DNA of 34,430 nt from Candidatus Aquidulcis sp. (GCA_020723385.1 DYIZ01000023.1:19437-53866); one strand, 5' to 3'; counted from the stretch's first letter, positions 1-9,274 are shown. Translations and numbers: made by a program. The notes: generated from the letters alone by a model not told the origin.

Positions 1-701
1 CACCCTGTTCGCACCGGCGGCAGAGGGTCGGATAAATGCTTCAGCATCATCGCCGTAGGGGTCAAGCCGTGGAAGGGATGGCGACCGGTCAGGACTTCGA
101 ACATCATCACGCCCAGGCTGTACAGGTCGCTGGCCGGAGAAACCAGTCCGCCTTGCGCCTGTTCTGGCGCAATGTAAGCCAACGAGCCGGTGACCATGCC
201 AGCGTCAGTCTCTTCGCGGCGGGTGATATCCTTGGCGATCCCAAAATCGGAGAGGTAGGCATTGCCGTGTTCGTCGAGCAGGATATTTTCGGGTTTAATG
301 TCCCGATGAATAACCCCCTGCTGATGGGCGATTGCAAGCGCGCTGGCGATCTGATCGAGTAAAGAGACCGCTTGCTGGATTGGGCATGCGCCTTCTTTGA
401 GCGCCTGGCGCAGGCTGCCGCCGCGCAGGTAGCGCATCACCAGGTAAGCGCCATCCGGCTCGCGCCAGTAATCGTATAGTGGGACGATGTGCGGGTGTTC
501 GAGGCGGGCGATCACCTGCGCTTCGAACTCGAAGCGGCGGATGAAATCCGGGTGGTTGGCATATTCCGGCAGGATGACTTTGATGGCGACCTCACGGTCT
601 ATCGAGGGCTGAACAGCCCGGTAGACCGCGCCAAATCCTCCACGGCCCAGGCATTCGTGGAGAATGTACCCTCGGATGGTTTGACTGATGGGTTGATCCA
701 C
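1..701 (-). CDS. Serine/threonine protein kinase (N-terminal part, truncated by window edge)
   Basis: Reading leftward from a GTG at 701, the frame stays open to the window edge (233 codons seen). It encodes a Hanks-type kinase catalytic domain: a glycine-rich loop GRGGFGAVY at about residues 20-28, the lysine motif VAIKV, the catalytic loop HRDIKPEN, the DFG motif in LSDFGIAK, and the activation-segment end followed by APEQ. All key catalytic residues are present. No ATG fits, but a strong Shine-Dalgarno GGAGGT (706-711, read on the minus strand) lies a few bases upstream of the GTG, which decides the start. By family knowledge it phosphorylates Ser/Thr on target proteins. The C-terminal half, where PASTA, TPR or other sensor domains would sit, lies outside the window. 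The SUMF1-fold lipoprotein gene upstream on the same strand may be cotranscribed, 168 bases away. Confidence 0.93.
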   Translation of the reverse strand, partial: MDQPISQTIRGYILHECLGRGGFGAVYRAVQPSIDREVAIKVILPEYANHPDFIRRFEFEAQVIARLEHPHIVPLYDYWREPDGAYLVMRYLRGGSLRQALKEGACPIQQAVSLLDQIASALAIAHQQGVIHRDIKPENILLDEHGNAYLSDFGIAKDITRREETDAGMVTGSLAYIAPEQAQGGLVSPASDLYSLGVMMFEVLTGRHPFHGLTPTAMMLKHLSDPLPPVRTG

Positions 702-720
702 GCGCTACCTCCGCTGTTCA

Positions 721-808
721 CACCGCTCTGCGGTGCGAAGAAACCCGACGTTTCGCGCCGTGTCTGAGAGACCGGCGCCCCTCCCTGACACTGCTCTGCG
801 GTGTCAGG
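721..808. repeat. Two related hairpins between the lipoprotein and kinase genes
   Basis: Two short inverted repeats share the core GCTCTGCGGTG. The first is CACCG/CGGTG around CTCTG (721-735). The second is CCTGACAC/GTGTCAGG around a 9-base loop (784-808). Each is followed by AGAAAC. The stems differ but stay self-complementary, so pairing rather than sequence appears to be kept. They lie downstream of the leftward lipoprotein gene and just before the kinase ribosome site. They could be weak terminators or processing signals; no T-run is evident. Confidence 0.4.
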
Positions 809-869
809 AGAAACAACAATAACGTTGCCAGGATCAGAAAGCGTTGGATTGTAGACATATCATCACCTC

Positions 870-1835
870 TCAATTGTCAGGAGTTCGCGCACAGCGAATG
901 CCGATATCAATATCATAACCATATGGCGGAAATTCATATCGAGCATATACGTAGCAGGGTTCAACAGAAAAGGCAATTGGACCGCTTCGTAAGACACGCC
1001 TTTGACCAGTGGCTGGGCCTGTTGGATTGTGGGCAGGGGACTGAAGATAATAATCTTTGTCGAACCAATCCGCAACCCATTCTTGCATGTTGCCGGCCAT
1101 GTCATAAACACCGAAACCATTTGGGCTATAACTGCCTACCTCGACTGGAGCATAGTGATTGCAATCCCACTTGTTCGCGCCGGTGGCAACTCCTTTTTCG
1201 CATGTCGAGAGGTTATCTCCCCAGGGGTATTTTTTACCATCCAAACCGCCTCGGGCGGCTTTTTCCCACTCCGCTTCAGTAGGAAGCCTGGCGTCACGCC
1301 ATTCACAGTATATTTTGGCGTCGTCCCAACTGACAAAATTGACCGGGTAGTTGTCATAAGTAGGGTTTCCATAGTAAATTTCACCGGTAAGCAACGTCGT
1401 TTGGCTTGGCGGTTGGCAGATGCCAGCAGAGACACATCTGGCATACACCGAATTCGTTGCCTCGTAAATGTCTATGTAAAAGGCATCCAGAGAGACTTCA
1501 TGCAATGGGCAAGAGTCCCGATAACACACCCCTCCCATTTCGAACGATCCAGCAGGAACCAAAGCTATAGGCACACCTTCGGCATCTAAACTGACTACTG
1601 GCGTCCAGATGGTAGGTGCGGTTGGGGCAGATGTTTGGGCTATAGTCGCGGTGAAGGTTGGGGTTGGTGTTGAGGTTAATGTTGGTGATAGTGTAACTTT
1701 AGCGGTTTGAGTTGGCTGGATCCTGGCACCAATCGTTGCAGGAATGATGGCCGTTGGTAAAGCCTTGTGATCGCTGTAGTTGCAGGCTGTTAACAATAGG
1801 AGTGTAAATGTGGTCATGGTGAGTTTGAGTCTCAT
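870..1835 (-). CDS. Lipoprotein with SUMF1 / formylglycine-generating-enzyme-like domain, probably non-catalytic as FGE
   Basis: The protein has 321 residues from the ATG at 1835, which is preceded by AGAGGAT on the minus strand; the longer frame from 1877 lacks such a site. Residues 1-17 form a lipoprotein signal ending in the lipobox LLTAC. A Thr/Pro/Ser-rich linker follows to about residue 75, typical of Chloroflexota lipoproteins. The rest matches the FGE-sulfatase (SUMF1) fold: PAGSFEMGG, VNFVSWDDAKIYCEW, RLPTEAEWEKAARGG, YPWGD, GNMQEWVADW, and a final GIRCAR. True FGEs convert a sulfatase Cys to formylglycine with two cysteines spaced five apart near the C-terminus. Here only the second remains (in EPCYVYARYEF), and the first position is Phe. 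A binding or structural role is therefore likelier than FGE catalysis. SUMF1-fold proteins next to Ser/Thr kinases suggest an outward-facing signalling partner; this is inference. Confidence 0.85.
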   Translation of the reverse strand: MRLKLTMTTFTLLLLTACNYSDHKALPTAIIPATIGARIQPTQTAKVTLSPTLTSTPTPTFTATIAQTSAPTAPTIWTPVVSLDAEGVPIALVPAGSFEMGGVCYRDSCPLHEVSLDAFYIDIYEATNSVYARCVSAGICQPPSQTTLLTGEIYYGNPTYDNYPVNFVSWDDAKIYCEWRDARLPTEAEWEKAARGGLDGKKYPWGDNLSTCEKGVATGANKWDCNHYAPVEVGSYSPNGFGVYDMAGNMQEWVADWFDKDYYLQSPAHNPTGPATGQRRVLRSGPIAFSVEPCYVYARYEFPPYGYDIDIGIRCARTPDN

Positions 1836-1902
1836 AACTATCCTCTGAGTCGAAAAACTTATAAAAACGGCAGCCATGTATCAAGGAGTATCAGTTAATG
1901 AA

Positions 1903-1963
1903 AATTCTTGCTCATGCCGGATGAAAATCCGGCGAAACCGGGGACTGTCGTCCCCTTGGAGCA
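1903..1963 (+). repeat. Palindromic dispersed repeat, copy A
   Basis: This intergenic element contains hairpin 1 (GCCGGA 1916-1921 / TCCGGC 1928-1933) and hairpin 2 (GGGGAC 1940-1945 / GTCCCC 1950-1955), flanked by TTGCTC at the left and GGAGCA at the right. The reverse complement of 32625-32710 carries the same blocks in the same order: AATTCTTGCTC, GCCG-ATGAAAATCCGGCG, AACCGGGGAC, then GTCC and TTGGAGCA. It lies in the divergent intergenic region before the alpha-2-macroglobulin gene, so it may be transcribed or may separate regulatory signals. It resembles a MITE or REP-type element with no coding capacity. Confidence 0.75.
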
Positions 1964-2085
1964 GTCCGATGAACTACTTTAGCACATCTCCAGCGGGTCG
2001 GCAAGCAGGATTCCCGAAACCGGAACCAGCCAATCGGCCTCGCCGTCATTTCAGTGGGTCGCAAACCGGCCCAGGAGGAGACGCC

Positions 2086-5000
2086 ATGTCAAAAATCATC
2101 ACCGCTTTTGCTCTGCTGGCTTTTATCTTTCTAATGATCGCCGGCTTGTGGGTATTGACCGCTTACTATGCCGACTTGCCGCAGAATATCAGCCAGCATG
2201 AAACGATCATCGTCGGGCAAAACCGTTTTACGCCCGGCAGCCAGGCCGCTGTGCGCGTGTTGGTGCGCGACAGCAAAGACGCATCGCCATTGGCGGGGGC
2301 CGCAATCGCAGTCTCGATGCGGCCCGCCGCCGGGGGGAAAGCCATCCAGCTTTTCAGCGGGGTCACCGATCACCTGGGAACAGCCAACGTTGCCTTCGAC
2401 GTTCCCGAAACCGCCGATCCCAGCCAAAATCTCATCGTCGCAACGAAGTCCAGTCTCGGCGAAGATACCATCGAGCGGGCGGTGACGGTGGCGCGCGATT
2501 ACCGCGTGCTGCTGACTACCGACAAGCCGCTCTACCAGCCGGGGCAGATCATTCGCCTGCGGCTGCTGGCCCTCGGCTCGTTCGATCTGCGCCCGGCGGT
2601 TGCTCAATCCCTGGAAGTCGTCATCGCCGATGGCAAGGGCAACAAGGTTTTCCGTCAGACGTTAACCACTTCCGAGTTTGGCGTTGCCTCCACGGATTTC
2701 CAGCTCGCCAGCGAGGTCAACACTGGACCATATAAGATCACCGCCACGCTGGGGAATACTTCGTCCGAGAAGACAGTGACGGTTGATCACTACGTTTTGC
2801 CCAAGTTCGATGTGGAGATGACCACCGAGCGCCCTTACTACCAACCGGGGCAGCACGTCGTCGGATCGTTGAGCGCTAACTACTTTTTCGGCAAACCGGT
2901 GGCAGGTGGGACGATTTTGGTCGAGGGTTACACCTTCGATGTCGCTAAAACGGTGGTTTTCAGCCTGCAAGGAATGACCGACGAGAGCGGGGATTATGAG
3001 TTCGAGTTCGATCTTCCCGGCTATATCGCCGGGACTGAGTTGGAAGGCGGTATGGGGCGGTTTTACCTGCAAGCGACCGTGACCGATCTGGCGCAGCACG
3101 CCGAGATTTCCAACCTGTCGCTGCCGGTGGCGCAGAGCACACTGCTCATCGAAGCCATCCCGGAGGGCGGGCAATTCCGCCAGGGAGTCGAGAATATTCT
3201 GTATGTGCTGACCTCCTACCCGGATGGCGCGCCCGCCGAAGCCAGCGTGACCGTGACCATTGACAGCGGACAGCAGTTTACTGCCGAGACCGGCGCGTAT
3301 GGCCTGGCCGAAATAGCGATGACGCCCCAATCGCCTTACCAGTATCTTTACTTACAGGCGACCGACTCCCATGGAAACACGGTGCAGCGCGAACTCTATT
3401 TCGAAGGCGAGTGGTTCGAGGAAACCGTGCTGCTGCGTCCCGAACAGCCGATCTATCGGGTGGGCGACGCCATGGCTTTGACCATCCTGACCTCGCAGCC
3501 GCAGGGGACGGTGTATCTCGACATCGTGCGCGAAGGCCAGACGGTGAGCACCCGCGCCGTGGAAGTGACCGGCGGGCGCGCCGAAGTCGTGGTTGACCTG
3601 ACGCCCGATTTGTACGGAACGTTGGAATTGCATGCCTACAAACTCCTTTCTTCCGGCAGCATCACCCGCGATACCCGGCTGGTGGTGGTGGATCACGCCG
3701 ACGAGTTGAATGTATCCATCTCTGCCGGGAGCGACACCTACCGTCCGGGTGACACAGCCGGCGTGGATGTTCAGGTCAGCGGGCAGGATGGCGGCGGTGC
3801 ATCATCAGCCATTGGGCTGGCGATTGTGGATGAATCGGTGTTCGAACTCGCCGAGCAGGATCCTGGTTTTGCCAAGCTGTATTTCATGCTGGAAAGCGAA
3901 CTGCTCCAGCCCAAATACGAACTGCACGGGTTGAGCATCCCGGATCTTGTCTCCCCGGCGGGCAGCGAGATCACCGATCCAACGCTGCGCGATGCGGTGG
4001 GCAAGGCCGCCCAGGCTTCGCTGGCTGCGGCTGCGCCTTCCGCTGGCGGGTTCACCCTCGACGCAAATTCTCACAACGATGCCATGCAGCGGGCTTACAC
4101 TCGACAGCAAACCTACTTCGCCGGGTTGAGCAAAGCAATGTATAGCCTGTTCGTGTTCTTGCCGTTCATGGCGATACTCCTGAGCTTTATGGCGATATGG
4201 CGAGAAAAATCTCTCTGGCGCAGCGTTTCGACCACGTTGTTGTTCAGCGTGGCAGCGTTGCTGGTGTTCCTGCTGTGGCCGGTAAGCGATAGCTGGCTGG
4301 GGCAAACCATACTCGGACGCATCACGATCTTCGCGAACTGGGTAGGAGAGTCGGCCATTGCTGTTCTGTGGCTGATTGCCCTGGCAGCCTGGGCGACTCT
4401 CGCCATCTACGCCTTGCGGCGCAGGGAATGGCTGCTGGCAGGCATTGTAGTCATCCTGCCCCTGGCCGCGCTCGCCGCCGGTTTCATGGTTTTCGCGCTT
4501 GGGCGGGCTGGCTTGAGTACAGAAATGACCGTTATTGCCTGGGGGCTGGCGGCTTTTGGCGCGCTTTTGCTGGCGTTTTTGCTGCGCTCTGTCGGGTATG
4601 CCTTCGACCGAAAGATGGTCCCGGCTGTGGCTGCCCTGGCGTTGGCTCTGGCCCTGACGTTCGGAGGGTTGCCGGCGCTGGCGCAGGTAGCTCAATCGAA
4701 CGTCTATCTGAACGACGGCTTCGCAGGCGGCATGAATCAAAGAGTGGTGGCCGTTGAGGTCGAGTGGAAGGCATTCGACGCCGCGCTTCCGCCGATGGCG
4801 CCGGCGCCAACGGCTGCGCCCGCCATGGCTGATGAACGACAGGAGAGCGGCGGCGGCGCTGCCGGCGCCAGCGAGCCGCCGCGCCTGCGGCAATACTTCC
4901 CCGAGACGATGTTGTGGCTGCCTGATGCTGTGACCGATGAGAACGGCTTCCTGCACCTCGATTTCCCCGTCGCTGACAGCATCACCACCTGGCGTATGAC

Positions 5001-7047
5001 CGCCCTCGCTTCGACCCAAGACGGGCGGCTGGGCAGCGCTACAGCAGGATTGCGCGTTTTTCAGGATTTCTTCATTGACCTGGATTTGCCGCTGGCGCTG
5101 ACCGTGGGAGACGAGGTTTCTGTTCCCGTGGGTGTGTTCAACTACCTGGCGGATGCACAAACCGTCCGCCTGGAGCTGACCCCGACAGATTGGTTTGACC
5201 TGCTCGACGAAGCGACGAAGGAGATCACCATCGGGGGCAACGACATCACAGTCGTGTACTTCCGCATCCGGGCGAAGGATTTTGGCGCTAACCAACAGTT
5301 CACTGTCACTGCCTATGGGTCGCAGATGTCCGACGCCATTCAGAAGCCCGTGCGGGTGTATCCCAACGGGATGCAGATTCCCTTCGCTCAGTCCGACCGC
5401 CTGACGGCGGGCGAGCCGGTCCAGCAGACGATCTCCATTCCGGCGGATGCCATCCCCGGCACACAATCGCTGGTGGTCAAAATCTACCCCGGAGTTGTCA
5501 GCCAGGTTGTGGAAGGCCTCGACAGCTTGCTGCGCATGCCCAATGGCTGTTTCGAGCAGACTTCCTCGACTACCTATCCCAATGTGATGGTGCTCGACTA
5601 TCTGAAAACCACCAACCAGACCTCGCCCGAAGTGCAGATGAAGGCCGAGGAATATATCAACCTGGGCTACCAGCGTTTGACCACTTTCGAGGTTTCGGGC
5701 GGTGGTTTCTCGCTCTTCGGCGAGGCCCCCGCCGACCCGATGCTCACCGCCTACGGGATCATGGAATTCAACGACATGAGCCGCGTCCACGATGTTGATC
5801 CAGATCTCATCCGGCGCACCGCTGAGTGGCTGATGAACCAGCAGAGCGGAGACGGCTCCTGGCAGGGGCTGGAAGGCTTCCACGAGAGCACGCTGACCGG
5901 GCAGACCGACCGGCTGCCGGTGACGGCATACATCGTTTGGGCGTTGGCAGATGCCGGGTTCGGCAGCGATGGACGTGTCGAGCAGGGTGTCTCATACCTG
6001 CGGGAAAACTCCGGCGCGGCGGAAGATGCTTACATTCTGGCGCTCGTGACGAATGCGCTGGTCGCCGCCGACACGCAGTCTAGTGGCAAAGTCCAATCGG
6101 CCACCCAGGCTGTACTCGACCGGCTGGCTGCGATGGCGACCGTGGATGGCAACGTGGCCTACTGGGAAACTGGCGGAGAGACGATGATGGGCGGCTACGG
6201 GCAGGCCGGCAATCTGGAAACGACGGCTTTGGCGGCGCTGGCTCTCCTGCGGGCCGATTCCCATCCCGATATCATCAACGCCGCGCCGACTTTCCTGGTC
6301 AAAGGCAAAGACAGCTTCGGCACCTGGGAGACGACGCAAGCCACGGTGATGGCGCTCAAGGCGTTACTCCAAAGCGTGCGCATGGGTGCAGAAAATGTAG
6401 ATGCAGCAGTAACGGTGACTTTGAATGGCAGCCAGGCCCATACAGTGTCGGTCACGCCCGAAAACTTCGATGTCGTGCAGCTCATCTCGTTCTCCGATGT
6501 GAATCCCGGCGAGAATGTAGTTTCGATCACCGTGGAAGGCAAAGGCAACCTGATGTACCAGATTTCGGGGAGCTACTATCTGCCGTGGGAGAAACTCGTG
6601 GAGTACCCGGAGCTTGCCGGCGGCGAAGAATTGGTGAGTATTGATCTGTCTTATGACCGCACCGAGCTGGCGGTGAACGATACCGTCGGTGTGGCAGTGA
6701 TGGTGACCCTCAACCAGCAGGGCGCGGCAGCCGATCAGGCCATCATTGACCTGGGATTGCCCCCCGGCTTCACGGTGTCAACCGAGGATCTCGACGCGTT
6801 GGTGGCGTACTACAACGATGTCCCCGAAGATTACGCCTTCCCAACCATCGAACGCTACGAATTGACCGGGCGGCAGATCATCCTGTACGTGCGCAACCTG
6901 AGTTATGGGAATCCGCTGCACTTCACCTACCACTTGCAAGCCAGGTTCCCTCTCGTAGCGCAGACTTTCGCCAGTAATGCCTATGACTATTACAACCCGA
7001 GCGTCAACGGCGGGTCAGCGCCGGTGGTGTTGACTGTGGAGCCGTGA
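2086..7047 (+). CDS. Alpha-2-macroglobulin family protein with internal multi-membrane-segment block
   Basis: The protein has 1653 residues. The ATG at 2086 has a strong SD (AGGAGG, 2073-2078); the frame is open back to 1876 but that part has no ribosome site and contains a repeat. Residues 5-26 form an N-terminal membrane segment. Macroglobulin-type beta domains follow, for example DKPLYQPGQ near 145 and ERPYYQPGQ near 250. Residues ~685-866 hold about six hydrophobic segments, which is unusual for the family. Next come a Pro/Ala-rich, bait-like stretch (~895-930), the conserved LWLPDAVTDENG and ITTWRM, and the thioester motif GCFEQ (C1155, Q1158), then an alpha-helical thioester domain and a receptor-binding-like C-terminus. 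Bacterial A2Ms are thought to trap proteases and often work with PBP1C, whose gene lies about 5 kb to the right. It likely faces the outside of the membrane. Confidence 0.93.
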   Translation: MSKIITAFALLAFIFLMIAGLWVLTAYYADLPQNISQHETIIVGQNRFTPGSQAAVRVLVRDSKDASPLAGAAIAVSMRPAAGGKAIQLFSGVTDHLGTANVAFDVPETADPSQNLIVATKSSLGEDTIERAVTVARDYRVLLTTDKPLYQPGQIIRLRLLALGSFDLRPAVAQSLEVVIADGKGNKVFRQTLTTSEFGVASTDFQLASEVNTGPYKITATLGNTSSEKTVTVDHYVLPKFDVEMTTERPYYQPGQHVVGSLSANYFFGKPVAGGTILVEGYTFDVAKTVVFSLQGMTDESGDYEFEFDLPGYIAGTELEGGMGRFYLQATVTDLAQHAEISNLSLPVAQSTLLIEAIPEGGQFRQGVENILYVLTSYPDGAPAEASVTVTIDSGQQFTAETGAYGLAEIAMTPQSPYQYLYLQATDSHGNTVQRELYFEGEWFEETVLLRPEQPIYRVGDAMALTILTSQPQGTVYLDIVREGQTVSTRAVEVTGGRAEVVVDLTPDLYGTLELHAYKLLSSGSITRDTRLVVVDHADELNVSISAGSDTYRPGDTAGVDVQVSGQDGGGASSAIGLAIVDESVFELAEQDPGFAKLYFMLESELLQPKYELHGLSIPDLVSPAGSEITDPTLRDAVGKAAQASLAAAAPSAGGFTLDANSHNDAMQRAYTRQQTYFAGLSKAMYSLFVFLPFMAILLSFMAIWREKSLWRSVSTTLLFSVAALLVFLLWPVSDSWLGQTILGRITIFANWVGESAIAVLWLIALAAWATLAIYALRRREWLLAGIVVILPLAALAAGFMVFALGRAGLSTEMTVIAWGLAAFGALLLAFLLRSVGYAFDRKMVPAVAALALALALTFGGLPALAQVAQSNVYLNDGFAGGMNQRVVAVEVEWKAFDAALPPMAPAPTAAPAMADERQESGGGAAGASEPPRLRQYFPETMLWLPDAVTDENGFLHLDFPVADSITTWRMTALASTQDGRLGSATAGLRVFQDFFIDLDLPLALTVGDEVSVPVGVFNYLADAQTVRLELTPTDWFDLLDEATKEITIGGNDITVVYFRIRAKDFGANQQFTVTAYGSQMSDAIQKPVRVYPNGMQIPFAQSDRLTAGEPVQQTISIPADAIPGTQSLVVKIYPGVVSQVVEGLDSLLRMPNGCFEQTSSTTYPNVMVLDYLKTTNQTSPEVQMKAEEYINLGYQRLTTFEVSGGGFSLFGEAPADPMLTAYGIMEFNDMSRVHDVDPDLIRRTAEWLMNQQSGDGSWQGLEGFHESTLTGQTDRLPVTAYIVWALADAGFGSDGRVEQGVSYLRENSGAAEDAYILALVTNALVAADTQSSGKVQSATQAVLDRLAAMATVDGNVAYWETGGETMMGGYGQAGNLETTALAALALLRADSHPDIINAAPTFLVKGKDSFGTWETTQATVMALKALLQSVRMGAENVDAAVTVTLNGSQAHTVSVTPENFDVVQLISFSDVNPGENVVSITVEGKGNLMYQISGSYYLPWEKLVEYPELAGGEELVSIDLSYDRTELAVNDTVGVAVMVTLNQQGAAADQAIIDLGLPPGFTVSTEDLDALVAYYNDVPEDYAFPTIERYELTGRQIILYVRNLSYGNPLHFTYHLQARFPLVAQTFASNAYDYYNPSVNGGSAPVVLTVEP

Positions 7048-7065
7048 GTGCATCTCAGAAATAAA

Positions 7066-7119
7066 CCGAAAAAGAATGGCGCTGCCGCACAAATGTGCGG
7101 CAGCGCCATTCTTTTTCGG
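7066..7119. terminator. Bidirectional terminator, 26-bp perfect hairpin
   Basis: The arms at 7066-7091 and 7094-7119 are perfectly complementary over 26 bases. The GC-rich core is flanked by an A-run on the left and a T-run (CTTTTTC) on the right, so a U-tract is made in both directions. It lies between the stops of the convergent alpha-2-macroglobulin and DUF3795 genes, where it would end both transcripts. Confidence 0.85.
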
Positions 7120-7143
7120 GGGTTGGCTCCCGAAGGGAGCGAG

Positions 7144-7491
7144 TCACAGCGCAGCATGGATGGCATCCAGCCGCACTTTCGCCTCGGGCATGAAACCCAG
7201 GAGCTGGCTGATCTTTTCGCAGCCGTAATCGGGGCACTGCCCGCAGTTCTGCAGGCCGCGCTCGACGGCGCACAGCCGCGGCGGGCATTCCTGGCAGTGA
7301 CTGCATCGCCGCCCGTCGAAGGCCAGGCAGCCATCGCAGGTGATACTGGCGACGGTGATGTTGGGGGCGTTGAACTCCACCCGCCATTGAGCCGCCACGC
7401 GCTCTTTAGCGGCTTCGTCGTTGGCCTGGGTAGCGATGTACGCGGGACAAGCCGCGCAATCCAGCCCGCAGACAGCTATCAGTTGGTTCAT
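7144..7491 (-). CDS. DUF3795-type Cys-rich protein
   Basis: The protein has 115 residues. The start is the ATG at 7491, with the SD AGGAGG just upstream on the minus strand; an upstream in-frame extension to 7545 has no comparable site. The N-terminus, VCGLDCAACPAYIA, is the hallmark of the DUF3795 family. More cysteine pairs follow: CDGC, CSHCQECPPRLC, NCGQCPDYGCEKI. The number and spacing suggest zinc or another metal, but the function of the family is not established. There is no signal peptide or membrane segment, so it is probably cytoplasmic. It is isolated between a terminator and the next leftward gene, with no obvious partner. Confidence 0.85.
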   Translation of the reverse strand: MNQLIAVCGLDCAACPAYIATQANDEAAKERVAAQWRVEFNAPNITVASITCDGCLAFDGRRCSHCQECPPRLCAVERGLQNCGQCPDYGCEKISQLLGFMPEAKVRLDAIHAAL

Positions 7492-7594
7492 GGTGATCCT
7501 CCTTGAAAAAATCTGGTTTTGTGGGTGATGCGCCAATAATAGCACTTATGTTCTACTTTGACAAGGATGATCTGGCAGCAACAGAGAAGCTGGC

Positions 7595-9274
7595 TCAATG
7601 TTTCAGGACAAGCGGGATGAATATCTGATAATTTGCCCCGGGATTGAGCGTGGTGAAAGACCACTTCGGTCCTGTAGTACCCTCAGCTTGATCATAGGCA
7701 TTGATTTGCCAGTAGTAGGTATGGTTTGGCAATAGTGGCTGCGTCAGGGCATGAGATGTTGACTGCCCGCTCCACACAAGTGAAAGCGTAGCCGTGATGC
7801 TATCTGCCATGTAAAGGCCGTAATTTACGGTATCTCCATCGGGATCGCCGCCTGTCCAGCTCAAGGCGGGGGTCAGCGAAACCCCGGTTGCCTGGTTTGC
7901 CGGCGAGGGGTTAGCGGGAACATTGGGTGGTTGGTTGCTCCCGGCCAGGGTAAATGGCAATGAGAATTCGGATGTGTTCCCTGTGGTTACATCGGTGTTG
8001 ACAGCGGTAATGTATGGCCCGCTGAGTGCGCCGCTATAGCTCCAATTGCCGCTGCCATCGGCGATGATTTCGCTATACATGATTTCGCCTTCGTCCTCGC
8101 TATCCGAGAATATCTGTACGGCGCAATTGATGCAGGCAGTGCCCGATGCGCTGCTTGCGTCGGCTGAGGTGATCGTGGGTATCAGGATACCGCCGTTGGC
8201 GTTCCCTTGGAGGCGGATGCCTTTGCCCCCGTTGTGGTAAATACTATTGTATTTGATGGAGTTGCCCGTTGCGCTTGCCCCGTCTATCCTGACGCCATCC
8301 TCTGTGTTGCCGGTGATCGTGTTGTTGAAAACATCATTGTTTTGGCCGTCAACGATATGGATGCCGCTCCACCCATTGTTTGCAATTGTGTTGGGCGCCA
8401 TAGGGCTGGCGCCAATGGTTGTGTTGGGCGCGGTAATCAGTACCCCGTCATACTCATTGCCTGTATCCTGTGTCCCGACGGCTGGCAAGCCGATGACATT
8501 TCCCCCGATTCGGTTGTAACCACTGGATGGCTGGTCAATGAGAACTCCGGCTCCGTTGCCCGAAATATAATTGCCGGCGGCTGCCGTTTGGCCGCCAATA
8601 TCGTTATGATGAGCGCCGCCGAAAAGTTTGATTCCAACCCCATTGGGAGCTTTGGCATCCCCGGCGATGCTCAATCCGATCCAATTGGACTGCATGAGAT
8701 TATGATGTGCGTTGCTGCTACTAAGAAAGATGCCTGCGTCGGCGTTGTTCGACAGCACGTTGCGCTGGCCCTGCCCCCAGCGGCCGATGGTGTTGGATGA
8801 ACCGTAAATGTCAATGGCATTATTGCAGCTATGTATGTGCAAACCGTAGATTTCGGCGCCGGTTGCGTAGATGCGCAAACAATCAAAGCTTTGATCGCCG
8901 CCGCTGAGGCTTACGCCAGGCCGGTCCTGGGCTGTGTTCCATACCGTGCTGGCATCGAGTTGGACGGTGTCATTGATCTCCAGTCCGCCCTCCGATGAAC
9001 TTAATGTGATGCTCATGGTACCGTTGAAAGTGATCGTATCGTTACCCGTCAGTGCGTTGGCCTCCTCGATTGCAGCCCGCAGGGTGCAATAGCCCCAGCT
9101 GTCACCGCAAACACCGTCGCCGGGGTTGGCGTCGTGAGCCAGGGCATCGTCAATTGGGGTATCCACCACAAAACTGGCGGCTCGCGCCGGGGAGAGATGG
9201 GTCCCCAGGAGTGTCACGAGCAGGATCATTGCCAGGCCGAGTTTTACAGATGTCGAAAAGAACGTAGTTCTCAT
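7595..9274 (-). CDS. Secreted CSLREA-domain / right-handed parallel beta-helix protein
   Basis: The protein has 559 residues. The ATG at 9274 is preceded by AAAGGAGA eight bases upstream; the open frame to 9514 crosses a repeat and is not used. A Sec signal peptide occupies residues 1-~35 (cut near SPARAAS). A CSLREA-like segment follows (GDGVC...CTLRAAIEEANA). The middle part repeats the Asn-rich beta-helix pattern (SGNGAGVLI, IGGNVIGL, NNTITGNTEDGVRI). A fibronectin-III-like domain sits near 460-545 (SPANQATGVSLTPALSW ... TYYWQINAYD). The last residues, YQIFIPLVLKH, match the tail found on three other secreted proteins here. Such beta-helix proteins are usually surface or carbohydrate-associated; no enzyme activity can be assigned. 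The membrane-crossing route is Sec. Confidence 0.88.
   Translation of the reverse strand: MRTTFFSTSVKLGLAMILLVTLLGTHLSPARAASFVVDTPIDDALAHDANPGDGVCGDSWGYCTLRAAIEEANALTGNDTITFNGTMSITLSSSEGGLEINDTVQLDASTVWNTAQDRPGVSLSGGDQSFDCLRIYATGAEIYGLHIHSCNNAIDIYGSSNTIGRWGQGQRNVLSNNADAGIFLSSSNAHHNLMQSNWIGLSIAGDAKAPNGVGIKLFGGAHHNDIGGQTAAAGNYISGNGAGVLIDQPSSGYNRIGGNVIGLPAVGTQDTGNEYDGVLITAPNTTIGASPMAPNTIANNGWSGIHIVDGQNNDVFNNTITGNTEDGVRIDGASATGNSIKYNSIYHNGGKGIRLQGNANGGILIPTITSADASSASGTACINCAVQIFSDSEDEGEIMYSEIIADGSGNWSYSGALSGPYITAVNTDVTTGNTSEFSLPFTLAGSNQPPNVPANPSPANQATGVSLTPALSWTGGDPDGDTVNYGLYMADSITATLSLVWSGQSTSHALTQPLLPNHTYYWQINAYDQAEGTTGPKWSFTTLNPGANYQIFIPLVLKH

Noticed and set aside
870-1835. Functional formylglycine-generating enzyme
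   Set aside because: One of the two catalytic cysteines is absent and no sulfatase gene is seen nearby.
1876-2085. N-terminal extension of the alpha-2-macroglobulin frame
   Set aside because: No ribosome site at 1876, overlaps a palindromic repeat, and the strong SD plus membrane segment fit the ATG at 2086.
3805-5883. 692-codon open frame on the minus strand inside the alpha-2-macroglobulin gene
   Set aside because: Covers conserved A2M regions including the thioester motif on the other strand; the translated sequence is Arg/Gln-rich without domains.
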